Positions 10,950 through 21,933 of a stretch of DNA of 64,000 nucleotides are shown here, in pieces. This stretch comes from Prorocentrum cordatum (taxonomy: Eukaryota; Sar; Dinophyceae; Prorocentrales; Prorocentraceae), in NCBI GenBank assembly GCA_963575745.1, contig CAUYUJ010017837.1, positions 502,001 to 566,000 on the forward strand, in the 5' to 3' direction. Each line of letters starts with the position of its first letter. Within the stretch, counting starts at the first letter, position 1. The translations under genes were made by a program, and so were the position numbers. Below the pieces are notes generated by a model. The model worked only from the letters and a program-made list of their open reading frames with translations. It ran no database searches and had not been told where the DNA came from.

Positions 10950-12880
10950 AGCTCTAGCAATCGCACGCTGACCCAGTGATTGAAACGACTCGTCTCAAGA
11001 CAACTGACATGCCGCCCCCGCGCCAGGCTTTGGCCCCCCTTCTGGAAAGGGGGAAGCAGGAAGTCAGGAGCAGGGCTCGGTCAACTTCACGCTGCTGCCA
11101 GAGATGCTAAAGAAGGTCATCCCTCTTGGAGGCGAGGCGGAATGGGCGCATTGCGATGAGAGCCAGGACCATGGGTCGAATCCGAACTTGCAGCCGTTTG
11201 TTTTGTCTCCTGTATTGCTGGCCGCTCGGTCGGCCATCGCTCCCGCCAATCAGGGGTCGCCGAGAGATATTGCGTTCGAGAGGGCCGACAGAATCGGCCT
11301 CGACCGCGGCGCCATTGACAATGTGATCAGTTGCGGATTATGGGGGGCGGCGCGCGATGCCACGCGCGAGACTCGGTGTAGCTGCGGACGCTGACCGCAA
11401 TATCTGGCAGGCGCGAATGCCTCCTCCTCTCCGGTTAATCGCGCATCGGCCGCGCGGGGGCGCGACCATTTGCGCGCGCGGCATGGCGCCCTCCCCCTTG
11501 TGCAGGTGCCGACGTCGGTGCTGCGTAGTTTGCTTGATCAGCCGCGGGAGAGATCAGCGTCGCGCGCTGCTTCATCCTTGTGCTGAGCCAGTCATGGACG
11601 CGCGCGCGTCGGAAGATTCGGGGCGCCTTGCCCCGTCGATTGGCCGTCAGTTCTGGCTCGGGGCAATGCTCAGTGCGTTGCGGTTTCGAAGCGCACCCCC
11701 CAGGTTTGGAACGGGTTGGGTTGGGTGTTCAAGCCCTGGTTGGCAGGGGTTTTGCCTTCAGCGAAGCACGGCCGCGCGTCTTTCGCTGGCTTCAAGCACA
11801 AGGGCGACAAGCGGCGCGCTTCGCGCGCTGGCCATCGAACGACGATCCCTAGAGGGAGGTGGTCTCATTGTTGATCGGGGAGACTGGAGCTGGCACAAGC
11901 AAGCACTCGGGGTAACAGGGTGGGTGGGGGTGGGGGGGGGGGCGGACCACCTACATCAAACATATGTTATAAGAAGACTTGCGCTGTTGCCCAGATGGGA
12001 CAATTCGGCTTGGACGCGCCATGGCGGCCCGCAATATGCGCGCCAAGATCCCACTTGGAAGACTTTCGCACAGGCAACTCGGGCCTGGGCACAGGGCCGT
12101 TAGCAGTGCCTGGTTTCGCGCGTGAGTATCTCCGCCCAGATTTAATGCGCGTAAGTTGTTTGGGCGTCGCGCAAGAGGTCATTGGCGACGCGTGTTGGGC
12201 GGGTGTTCGAGTCGCCGGGGGGCGTTGCGTCGAATTCAAACGGGGCTCGCGGGGGGGGGGGGGGCGGGAGGGGGCGACGGGGTCGGGGGACCGATGGAAC
12301 CAACATGGGCATACACGAGAATGAAGAAGGCGCGCGTGGGGGGGGGTCGCCGCGGGACGCCTAGGGGCCCGTTGAGGCCATCGCGTTTAGATTGCGTCGC
12401 GGCGCGCAGGCTTTGCGCGCCATCGAGATGCTGGAGCTCGCCGCCCGCTCGCTAGACACCGCCAGCCCCCTTGGCAGGCTTACAATCGGGATGATCCGCT
12501 CCAAGTCTCACGAGGCGCCCAAGCTCATGGCCAAGGCAGCAGGGGGGAGGCATTTCGCGCCAGCGGTTGAGAAACCGCTGGAAACGCCGCCCCCGTGCGG
12601 GGCGGCCCATGAACGCGATGGGCCCCGACGCGTTCGTGCTTTATCGCTGTGCCGCGCTGAATGCAAAGCCTGGGATTCTTCCACTAGCCCACCGAAGTTG
12701 GCCGACTACGTCCGCAAACATTTAGTACTGCACGCAGATATGCGCCGATGCTCATTCGACGGTGCACGTTGGAAGCTGAAACCAGGGCATCATTCATGTC
12801 CGGAGCTCGCTGAGGAATGCCCCCCTGGAACCCCATGGACGGGACGACGCAACGGGGGGGCCGACGCGCGTCACATGGCA
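10950..12880. other. About 1.9 kb without a supported gene
   Basis: GC-rich sequence with scattered gcgcgc runs and G-runs (for example 11920-11942 and 12245-12265). Several overlapping frames are open, none with recognisable domains or a protein-like composition that beats the other strand. Confidence 0.4.
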
Positions 12881-12882
12881 GC

Positions 12883-12960
12883 CCAGTCTGTCACGTGACA
12901 GCACAGTCTGCCACGCAACAGCCCAGTCTGTCACGTGACACCCAGGTCTGTCATGACAAC
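12883..12960. repeat. Second array of the CCAGTCTGTCACGTGACAG repeat
   Basis: Four units at about 12886, 12905, 12924 and 12944. Two carry the perfect palindrome TGTCACGTGACA. The array is about 2.4 kb from the related one at 10383, with one single copy between them. Confidence 0.65.
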
Positions 12961-13159
12961 CCGCCCCGTTCATCCTCAAGTATCGTTGTCCTATCCCCTT
13001 CCTGGCCCTCGCGAGCTCCCCCTCGCCCCCCTCCCCCTACCCTACCGGGCAACGGGGAATGCGCGGATGAATCGGAGATCGGGCGTCGTGCAAAAGACCG
13101 CGCGCGCGTCTACGTTGGAGCTCAGTTTAGTTGACAAGTGCCGATGCTCGAAGTGTTTT

Positions 13160-13870
13160 GTCGTTCCCTCCTCACCGCCGCTGCTAGACGCAGCCATCAG
13201 AACTGGCGCGTTCGAGCCCCGAGGGGGGCGCGGCGCGTTTCGGGCGGATGTGAGCCGAGGAATGGGGGGGGCTGAAGGCGTCGTCGTCGCCCGTCGCCCG
13301 TTGTCGTTGTCGTCCGACGCCCGTCGCCCGTTGTCGCCGTCGCCCGTCGTCCGTCGTCAGTCGTCAGTCGTCAGTCGCCCGTAGTCGTTGTCGTCGTCGT
13401 CGTGGTCCGCCGTCGTCGTCGTCGTCCGTCGCGCCCGTCGCACGCCGTCGTCGTCGTCGCCGTCGTCGGCTCCTTCCCGCGAGGCTCGCGCTGGCGCGTG
13501 TTCAGAGCTCCGAGGTTCGAGGCGCGGTATTTTGTTTTCTTGCCTTCGGGGCCCTCATCGCCGAGGCTGGACGCAACCCCCCAAACTGGTGCGTTTGTAC
13601 CCCGAGACGTGCGCGGCCCATTTCGGGTGGATAGCTGCCGAGGGGAGGGGGCGGACGGCGTCGCGGTCTTCGTCGTCGTCGCCGTCGCCGAGTCGCCTCT
13701 GCCCCCCCCTCGCGGGGCGCGAGGCGCGAACCTCGAGCATCGCGGTTCCATGCTTCATTGCCTTTCCAGGCCCCTCCTCGTCGCCGCGGCTAGACGCAGC
13801 GCTAAAAACTGGCGCGCTCGAGCCCCGATAGGCACGCGCTGCGTTTCGGGCGGATTGTGGCCGAAGGGGA
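13160..13870. repeat. Three diverged copies of a ~90-bp block separated by CGTCGC arrays
   Basis: The block gctagacgcagcc...aactggcgcgttcgagcccc...gtttcgggcggat recurs at about 13180, 13563 and 13790. Between copies lie (cgtcgt/cgtcgc)n microsatellite stretches (13280-13480, 13665-13690, 13890-13910). Frames are open throughout because of the GC-rich trinucleotides. No gene is supported. Confidence 0.6.
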
Positions 13871-14739
13871 AGGGGCGGATGCGAGGGGCGCCGTCGCCGT
13901 CGTCGCCCCGTCGCCCTCGCCCCCTCCGCGACGCGCGCGGCGGAGCGCGCAGGTCCCGAGGATCAGGTTCCCTGGCCTTCGGGGATTTTCGCCGTCGCTG
14001 CAGGATTGGATCTCCTGGGCAGCGCCAGCAATGCCAGCCAGCGCAACTTCCAGCTGGCCTTGGCCACGGGGGGGGGTCCTTCCGCTACGACGCCGCGCGG
14101 CGGGCGCGCCGGAAGAAGCTGCGGGGGCGGCCGCTCGGCCCGGAGGCGCGCGAGCTGCCAGGCCCGCCGGCGCAGTTCGGGGGGGCCGGCGCGCAGTTGG
14201 CGGCCACGAGGCGGGCCTCCGCCCGCTGGGCGGCGCGGGCGCAGGCGGCGGAGGGGGCGCGGGGCGAGCTCGGTGACTCAGGAGCAACCACTCTTGCTGA
14301 CACGCTGGCGGCGCTGCCGAGGGCCGCTGCCGCGCCCGGGGCGACCCGGGCTGAGCTGCCGCGCCGGCGCGCGGGCCCCAGGCCGGCGGCGCCCCTGGAG
14401 GCCTTGCTGGTGCACCGACAAAGCAAAGACCTTGGTTGCCATGGTGCATAGGAAAACCCACGCTGCTGCGAAGCGGCGACTGTACTGCAGCCAGGCGTCG
14501 CTCTAGTCCGCGGGAGGGCCCGGGGCTGGCGCCCACCTCCAGTGCCCCGCGGAGCTGGCCTGCGCGCTGGAGGGCCCGCGCCGGCAGACGGCGACCCGCA
14601 GCCGCGCCCCGCTGCCGCGGCTGGAGCGGTCCACAGACGAGCTCGCGCGAGCGGCGGCGACGTGCAGAACCTGACTGACGCCGTAGCGCCGCGCCAAGCG
14701 CCGCTGGATCTGGCGGGATTCCACGCCGCCGTTTGTTAG

Positions 14740-15258
14740 CCAGGCGGAGGCGTCGTCAGGCGGCGCGCGGGCGCGGCGCCCGCCGCGCGCAGCCTCGCCG
14801 GCAGGAGGTGCCACTGCTTGCCGCTGCGCGAGCAGCGGGCGCCCACCTGGGACAGGGCCCGCGGGCCGCGGCGGGGCCAGGCGCAGGCCATGGAGCGGGC
14901 CATCTTGGACGTCGAGTACAACGGCTTCGATGGCCGGCGGTGGTTAGACGCGACTGTCCGCCACCCGTCGGCGGGCGACGAGCCCGCCGCGCGCGCGGCC
15001 GCAAGGCGCGCGGGCGAGGCGGCCCGCCGAACCGAGCGCGCGAAACACACCCGCTACCCCGGCGAGCGTCTCGCGGCGTTCGCCGCGGAGACGGGCGGCC
15101 AGCTCGGCGGGGAGGCGCGGGCCTGGCTGCTGGCGCTAGCCAGAGAATTCCCGGAGAACGCGCAGCAAGAGGGGCATGCGCGAGCTTGTCGGGTGCTAAG
15201 CTGCGCGCTGCAGCGGGGGCCGGCCCACCAGCTGCGGCGCGCGGCCAGGCGGCGCTGA
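14740..15258 (+). pseudogene. Retrotransposon restriction-like endonuclease domain, orphan fragment
   Basis: In the frame ending at TGA 15256-15258 the protein contains AILDVEYNGFDGRRWLDATV followed by RHP, then ERAKHTRYPGERL and AAFAAETGGQLG. The pattern D-x-x-V-R-H-P, a K/R-x-x-R-Y-P box and E-T-G-G is what I know from the C-terminal restriction-like (PD-(D/E)XK type) endonuclease of site-specific-type non-LTR retrotransposons in dinoflagellates. In a live element the domain nicks target DNA. The RT part is not recognisable upstream (13900-14740 is GC-rich with several open frames), so this is a 5'-truncated remnant. Identity rests on motif pattern only. Confidence 0.55.
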
Positions 15259-16520
15259 GGACAGCCGGGCGCTGGGCGGTTCCTGCGCGGGGCTGAGCTG
15301 CTGCTGGGCGCGGCGGAGTGGCGCTGCCAGGGCGCGCAGGGCGCGGGGCCGCGGGCTTGCGTGGCCGGCGCGGGGCTGGCGAGCAGGCGCCGCGCTGGCG
15401 ATGCTGGGCGGCGGCGAGCGACGGGCCAGCGCCTGGCGGTGGGACCGCACGGCTTTGGAGTGGCGCCTGTCGGTGGGACTGCAGGGCCCAGGCCGCAGGC
15501 CAGGCCATCGTCGCGTTCTCCGTGGCGGTCCCGCGCGGTGAAATTTATAGGCTTCAATGGGCGCGCCCCCTTGGCTCCAGGACCAGCCACCGCTGAGCGG
15601 TGCGCTGGTTCCAGGGTTGGGGGGCTGCGCCCGCCACCGATCGAAGTGCTAGGGCGCGCGGATAGAGGCGCTCGCAGTTCGGAGGAGGAGGGGGATGGGG
15701 GAGGAGGAGGAGGAAGAGGAGGAGGAGGAGGAGGAGGAGGAGTTCGCACGCAGCGCGCAGGGACGTCAGCAATGGGTGCGAGCAAATGTTCCTGACTGCG
15801 TTTCATCCTTGTCCTGATGTTCCCCGATGTTTCCCCTTTTCCTATTTGTCGTGTTGCTCTTCCTCCTTCCCCTGTTCCTCCTGTTCATCATTCGTCTTGT
15901 CTTCACCCGCCAACTTGCTCATGATTCGCCCCGCCCGCCTGCGGTCCCACTGCATTCCCTAAATGTTTTCCGCCGCAGCCCCGAGCGCATTCATTTTTCT
16001 GTTCGGCGGGTTCTGCTGGGCGAAATTGGTTGAAGGCTCTCTCTCTGGAGTTGTTCCAGATTCGTAAGACACGAACATGTGGCTGATGATTTTGAGATTT
16101 GGGGGGATCTTTGCGCGAAAATTGTTTGATGACTTCGTATGATATTCCTTGTAGGCGCGAGGATTGTTCCGGAAAGTCGCGGTGAGATGTTTTGGAGTTT
16201 CTGGGGCGGTCGGGTTTGTTAATCGACCCAGTCTAACACGCTTGGCAGGTGAGGAAAATATATCCCAAACGGGGTATGATCGAAGACGAAGAAGGATGCT
16301 ATCGAGGGCTCGGGAAATACATGTTGAGTGACACGCGAGCAAAAATTAACCAAAAGTTTTAAAATGATTGGTGCTGTTGGTGTCGTCGTCATCGCCCGCC
16401 CCCCCCAACCCCGCCACCCACCCGCGACCCACCTGCGACCCACCTCGCTCCCGCCCCCTCACTCCGATGGGGTGCTACATGATTCCAAGTACACATCTAT
16501 ATATATGTGTGTGTGTGTAT
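15259..16520. other. No supported gene; (GGA)n at ~15680-15745
   Basis: GC-rich sequence with frames open on both strands, a short (gga)n array, then a more AT-balanced stretch from 15800 to 16350 in which I see no ORF worth naming. A (TG)n run lies at 16507-16520. Confidence 0.4.
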
Positions 16521-16523
16521 AAC

Positions 16524-16735
16524 GGCGCACCGGGGCCAGGGGCCCGGGGCCGGCCCCTCGACCACAAATGTGGGTGTGCAGGCCCTTTTGGGGGGGCTCC
16601 CAAGCCTGCAAAATGCCACGAGAAAGCGACGGCGCACCAGGGCCAGGGGCCCGGGGCCGGCCCCTCGACCACAAATGTGGGTGTGCAGGCCTTTGGGGGG
16701 GCTCTCAGGCCTGCAACATGCCACGAGAAAGCGCC
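16524..16735 (+). repeat. ~106-bp tandem duplication
   Basis: Two adjacent copies begin ggcgcacc(g/a)gggccagggg at about 16524 and 16630 and end gccacgagaaagcg. They differ at only a few positions. The second copy leads straight into the CCAAGA-type array. Confidence 0.85.
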
Positions 16736-17161
16736 AAGAAAACCCGAAGACACTCCAAGAGGGACCCGAGACGCCTAAAGGCCGCTCCAAGACGCCCAAG
16801 ATGGTTCCGAGACGGCCTCAAAAGCTTCCAAGACTGTTCCGGAGACCCCCAAGAGGCTCCCAGGAGGGCCCGAAGAGGATCCCAAGAGACAAAATTAATT
16901 GATTTTTCAATAGTTTGTCTAAGGTTTTTGGGATTCCCGCCTTTTAGGCTTCCCGACGCTCCATGACGGCCAAGAAGGCCCCCAAGATCGCCCCCGAGGA
17001 TCCCCAACACGCCCAAGAAAGACCCAAGAGGGCCCAAGACGGCCCGAAAGGGTCGTCCTGTGGGGCTCACGGAACCCCCCAAGACGGCCCAAGAGGCTCC
17101 GAAGCCGGCTCAGGAGGCCCCCAAGACGGCCTCAGGGAGGCCCAAGAGGGCCTCGCTCGAC

Positions 17162-17195
17162 ATCATGTTCCCCGAAGCCTCTCCGGGAACATGAT
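17162..17195. repeat. Hairpin ATCATGTTCCC / GGGAACATGAT, unit 1
   Basis: Eleven-base perfect arms (17162-17172 and 17185-17195) around a 12-base loop. Confidence 0.8.
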
Positions 17196-17557
17196 TTCCG
17201 GGCTCCCCGGACGCCCAAGAGGCCCATGAGACAGCCTCAGCGAGGCCCCAGAGAGCCCGAGATGGCTCGAAGATGGCCGAAGAGGGCCCCAAGAGGGCCT
17301 TGAAGAAGCACAAATCGGCCCGTTCCCGCAGTAAAACGTACATTTTCAGCATACTCGCTGGCTTCGTCTTCACAGTGCCCCAGACGCCCCCGCGGAGCCC
17401 CAACACAGTCCAAGAGAGACCCAAGAGGGCCCAGGACGGCCCAAAAGCGTCGGCCTGTGGAGCCCACGGAACCCCCAAGACAGCCCAAGAGGCCCCGAAG
17501 CCGGCCCAGGAGGCCCCCAAGACGGCCTCAGGGAGGCCCAAGAGGGCCCCGCTCGAC

Positions 17558-17591
17558 ATCATGCTCCCGGAAGCCTCTCCGGGAACATGAT
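17558..17591. repeat. Same hairpin, unit 2
   Basis: Arms 17558-17570 and 17579-17591 pair over 13 positions with one C-A mismatch (left arm has ATCATGC where unit 1 has ATCATGT). Confidence 0.75.
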
Positions 17592-17946
17592 TTCCGAGTT
17601 CCCAGGGCCCCCCTAGAGGGCCCCAGGACAGCCTCAGCGAGGCCCCAGAGGGCCCGAGATGGCCTGAAGATGGCCGAAGAGGGCCCCAAGAGGGCCTTCA
17701 AGAGGCAAAAATCAGCCCGTTCCCGTAGTAAAACGTACATTTTCAGCATACTCCCTTGCTTCGTCTTCGCAGTGCCCCAGACGCGTTCGATGAGCCCCAA
17801 GACAGCCCAAGAGAGACCCAAGAGGGCCCAAGACGGCCCAAAAGGGTCGTTTTGTGGGGCTCACGGAACCTACCAAGACGGGCCCCAAAGCTGGCCCAGG
17901 AGGCCCCCAGAACGGCCTCCACGAGGCACAAGAGGGCCTCGCTCGA

Positions 17947-17982
17947 AATCATGTTCCCGGAAGCCTCTCCGGGAACATGATT
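17947..17982. repeat. Same hairpin, unit 3
   Basis: Perfect 14-base stem AATCATGTTCCCGG with CCGGGAACATGATT and an 8-base loop (aagcctct): the strongest copy. Confidence 0.85.
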
Positions 17983-18660
17983 CTTGGGTTCCCCAGACGC
18001 CCGGAGACAGCCCCCAGAGGCCCCGGACATGCCGAAGATGGCCTCAGGACGGCCGACGACGCCGCCAAAACGCCCCAGGAGCGCTTCCAGACGCCCGTCC
18101 AAAGGGCCTCAGAAGCCGAAAATCATGGACGTTCCAATGGTTTCTGAAGCATTCTTGCGCTCTCCCATGTTCCGCCTCCCCACGGTCCCCGACCGTGTCA
18201 GACGCCCTTCAGATCGCTCCAAGACGGCCGAAGAGACTCCCAAGAAAGCCCAGACACGGCCCAGGAGGCTCCCCAGATAAGTCAAGAGGGCCTCGAGACC
18301 GCCCCAAGAGAGCCCCAAGAGTGACCCAAGAGGGCCCGAAGAGCGCGACATTTCAAGGTCTCCAGCCTGAGAGGCTCCTGGGACGCCCCCAGAGGCCATC
18401 AAGAGGCTCCCAAGAAGCCCCGTGAGGCTCCCAAGAGGTCCCGCAGAAGTCCCAATAGGCCGTCAAGGGGCCCCCAGGGAAGCCCCCTGCGGGCCCCCAA
18501 GACACTTCGGTAAATCGTATTTCCCAGATAGCTTTCCGGGAACATGATTCCTTGGGCTTCCGCCCACCGCCCCAACCATGTTTCCAATAGACTTGCCGAC
18601 AAGGCCAAAAGGCGCCCCTCGGTAAGCCCCCAGAGGCCCTTCTTTTAGAGAGCCGAACAA

Positions 18661-18694
18661 ATCATGCTCCCGGAAAGCTTCCCGGGAACATGAT
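18661..18694. repeat. Same hairpin, unit 4
   Basis: Arms ATCATGCTCCCGG and CCGGGAACATGAT, one mismatch. A decayed copy lies just upstream at about 18513-18549. Confidence 0.7.
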
Positions 18695-18789
18695 TCTCTA
18701 TCTCGGAGTAGGCCCGGGGGGGCGGCGGGCCGCTGCCTGTTCCCCCCATCGGTGCCCACCGGGGGTTGCGGGGGGGGGTCCAGAGGTCC

Positions 18790-19580
18790 CGAGGCGGCCC
18801 AAGCCCGCCCCGAAGCAGGCCACGAGGCCCCGAAGACGCCCAAGATACCCTCAAGACAGCCGACGAGGACTCCAACACGCTCCAGGACGGACTCACGAGG
18901 CTCCCCAAGAGGACCCTGGAAGGCAAGATTCGGTGTTTTCCAAGTGTTTTCGATTTAGGCGTTCTCGCTTTTCCTGCTTTCCAGCGCTCCCTCACGGCCT
19001 CGGAGGCCCTTCAGATCGCTCCAAGAAGGCCCACGAGGCCCCGACGAGGGCCCCAAGACGGACCAGGAGGCTCCCCGGACAACCCAAGTGTACCCCAGGA
19101 GCGCGCCAAGAGAAGGCCCAGAGGGGTCTCGAGGCGGCCCGGGCCCGCCCCGAAGCAGGTCACGACAGGCTAATGGATTTCCCGAGAGGGCCCTAGACGG
19201 TCCCAAGAGGCCCCGAAAACGCCCAAGATGCCCTCAAGACGGCCGACGAGGACTCCATTACGCTCCAGGACGGACTCAAGAGGCTCCCCAAGAGGGCCCT
19301 GGGAGGCAAGAATCACTAATTTTCCGATGGTTTTTGAAGGATTTAGGCGTTCTCGCTTCCCCCGCTTCCCAGCGCTCCCTCACGGCCTCGCTCGGAGGCC
19401 CTTCAGATCGCTCCAAGACGGGCCACGAGGCCCGGAAGAGGGCGCCAAGACCGCCCAGGAGGCTCCCCAGACAACCCAACTGTGCCCCAAGAGCTCCCCA
19501 AGAGAGGGCCCAGAGGGGGACCGCCAACCGATATTTCGAGGTCTCTGGCTTAGAGGCCGCCTGTAGGCCACCAAGAGGCT
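18790..19580 (+). repeat. Second tandem pair, ~375-bp offset
   Basis: A block starting with ...gaggcggccc and containing gccgacgaggactcca, cgctccaggacggactca and ggctccccaagag occurs at about 18795-19140 and again at about 19120-19510. It is followed each time by an AT-richer core (gttttcgatttaggcgttctcgc; gatggtttttgaaggattta...). No gene. Confidence 0.6.
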
Positions 19581-19684
19581 CCCACGAAGCCCCGTGAGGC
19601 GCCCAAGAGGCCCCCAGGAAGCCCCAAGAGACCCCCAAGGGTCTCCCAGGGAACGCCCAAGAGGCCCCCCAACACACCCCAAGA

Positions 19685-19719
19685 AATCATGTCCCAGAAA
19701 ACCTTCCAGGGACATGGTT
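19685..19719. repeat. Variant hairpin AATCATGTCCC / GGGACATGGTT
   Basis: Arms 19685-19695 and 19709-19719 pair with one G-T wobble. Followed by catcatgggcccg, which also follows the copy at 19798. Confidence 0.7.
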
Positions 19720-19797
19720 CATCATGGGCCCGAGAGTTCCCGGAGGCCCAAGGGGCCCCCAGGGAACGCCCAAGAGACCCCCCAACACACCCCAACA

Positions 19798-19833
19798 AAC
19801 CATGTCCCCAGAAAGCCTTCCGGGGACATGGTT
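19798..19833. repeat. Variant hairpin AACCATGTCCCC / GGGGACATGGTT
   Basis: Perfect 12-base stem (19798-19809 with 19822-19833). Relative to 17162 two positions changed on the left arm, and both partner positions changed on the right arm. Confidence 0.8.
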
Positions 19834-19989
19834 CATCATGGGCCCGCGAGTCTCCGGAGGCTTCGAAGTACCATCATGCTACAGAAGAGCTGTCTGGGAA
19901 GTTGATCGGGAACATGACTGATCGCCTTCTCGCGGCCCTCCGCAGATCGTTTCGCACAAATTTGCCCCAAGTGCCCTCTTGAACCGACG

Positions 19990-20007
19990 ACGACGACGAC
20001 GCAACGA

Positions 20008-20064
<57 letters not shown>

Positions 20065-20091
20065 CGCGCCCCAATAGGCGACGACGACATT

Positions 20092-20155
<64 letters not shown>
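19990..20155. repeat. (GAC)n array
   Basis: Two (acg/gac)n stretches (19990-20062 and 20083-20155) separated by ggcgcgccccaataggcg, a word related to cggcacgccccaacaggc that follows the second stretch. Confidence 0.95.
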
Positions 20156-20677
20156 CACGCCCCAACAGGCTCCCCAAGACGCCCCCAAACCCATGCTCCC
20201 AGAAGGCATTCTGGGAACCCGATTCATACGGCCTCCGCCCCCCTACACAACCATTTTCCTCGAAGGCCTTTCGGAATGCAAATTGGCATGCGTGGACTGT
20301 GGTCCACTACTTCAGTGGAGCAATGAATTCGTCAAGGTCTGGGGCCTGCTAAAACCTGAGCGCGCGCGCGCGAAGCGCGCGCGATGGTTCTAGTGGGTAT
20401 ATCTGGAAATGTCCAGGTGAGAGCTTCAGCGCGAGTCCACCGACAGCAGTAGTCGTTAAGAAGTGAACGGATCGGCACCGCCCCAGCATACTTACACGAA
20501 CGTGCGTCGGCCACGAAAGGGCGGCGCGCACCCTCGGAAATACTATAGTATAAGCTCCGTGGCGAGCGCTTTTTGGTCATACCTCTGGGAGGCGATCTTA
20601 TGAGACCTGTGTATTCTATGCTCGGGTCGGACGTGCGCCTCCAACACCAGCACGTAGTATCACAACCCTCGACAAAA

Positions 20678-21933
20678 TTCTTTACGCTTCGCGTATCCCC
20701 ACCAGCCCATCTCACAACAGCAACTCTTGCGAAGCATGCCGACAGTCGTGTTTTTCAGGCGTGTGTCCGCTTGCCCCCGCATATCTCCCCTGTTCCTCCT
20801 TCCTCCCGCCTCCTTGTACATCCTCCTTGTGGGGGGAGCGGGAGAAGGACGAGGCGGAGGAGGAGGGAGAGACAGCGCTCCTCCTGATTTGAGTAGTTTA
20901 GGGTTTCTCGTCCGGGTGTGAGTCGTTCGGGCCCTTCTTCCTGGTGTGAGTCGTTCGGGCTCTTCGTGGTGTGAGTCGTTCGGGCTCTTCGTCCTGGTGT
21001 GAGTCGTTCGGGCTTCTCGTGGTGTGAGTTGTTCGGGCCCCTCATCCTGGTGTGAGTCGTTCGGGCCCCTCCTCCTGGTGTGACTCGTTCGGGCTCCTCG
21101 TGGTGTGAGTCGTTCGGGGCCCGCGTCGTGGTGTGAGTCGTTCGGGCTCCTCGTGGTGTGAGTCGTTCGGCGCCTCGTCCTGGTGTGAGTCGTTCGGGCC
21201 CCTCCTTCTGGTGTGAGTCGTTCGGGCTCTTCGTGGTGTGAGTCGTTCGGGCCCCTCGTCCTGGTGTGAGTCGTTCGGGCTCCTCGTGGGGCCTCTTGGG
21301 GGCCTCTTGGAGCCTCTTGGGGCGGGGGCCTCTTGGGGGCCTCTTGGGGGCCTCTTGGGGGCCTCTTGGAGCCTCTTGGGGCCTCTTGGGGACCTCTTGG
21401 GGGCATCTTGGGGGCCTCTTGGAGGCCTCTTGGGGGCCTCCTGGGGGCCTCTTGCGGCCATCTTGGGGCCTCTTGGTGCCTCCTGGGCGCTTCTTGGGGC
21501 CATCTTGGAGGGAATCGATCACAGAAGAGGGGAGCTTTAATGAGCGCTGCCCCCTCAGAAGGGCAAAATGAGCCCAAACCCTTCGTAAAATCAATGATTT
21601 TGCCTTGAAGGAAGAGGGGAGCTGTAAGGAGCGCTGCCCCCTCAAAAGGCCAAAATGGTGCCAAAACCGTAGTAACATCAATGATTTTGGCTTCAAAGAA
21701 GAGGAGAGCATTTTTTCTGGTCCCCCCCGTCGGGGCCAGAATCCTCGTGAGGGGTGTCGTTTTTTAGCCCTCCCAGGAGTCGAAAAGGACCCCCCTGACC
21801 ACCCGCGAAAGGACCTCTCCAGGCCCAGGGGGAGGGGGTAGGGGGAGGGGTAAACCCCTCCCCGAAGGGGAAGAAGGGGGGTTGAGAACAGAGCGGGCTC
21901 TCTAAACCACTCACGCCCAACTGGCTGGTGGGA
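20678..21933 (-). mobile_element. CCCACCAGCCC-family element, copy B (full length, 1256 bp)
   Basis: Read on the minus strand it begins TCCCACCAGCC(a) at 21933 and ends GGGCTGGTGGGGATACGCGA(AGCGT) then AAAGAA at 20678, followed by T. It carries the pyrimidine hairpin block, about three partial copies of the AT-rich core (gccaaaatcattgatttt-type), a CCAAGAGGC tract, a ~25-bp minisatellite (cgaacgactcacaccagg; many copies, 20905-21290), a polypurine/pyrimidine segment and a conserved 3' segment (gcatgcttcgcaagagttgc). Layout is the same as copies at 38216 and 57759; the longer minisatellite explains the extra length. Frames through it are not genes. Confidence 0.75.

Larger units (their letters stand above)
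16740..18460 (+). repeat. ~390-bp tandem units with hairpins, CCAAGAGGC-type
   Basis: Units repeat with a period of roughly 390-400 bases (hairpins at 17162, 17558 and 17947). Each has CCAAGAGGC words, a conserved AT-richer segment (gtaaaacgtacattttcagc at about 17332 and 17729), a gtggrgctcacggaacc word and a terminal hairpin. Frames are Arg/Pro-rich nonsense on the plus strand and Leu/Gly/Trp-rich on the minus. The unit may be a relative of the CCCACCAGCCC-family elements, with which it shares the purine words but not the ends. Confidence 0.7.

Noticed and set aside
13402-14451. 349-codon Arg/Ala-rich frame
   Set aside because: Starts in CGTCGT repeats and runs through GC-rich DNA with frames open on both strands; no domain.
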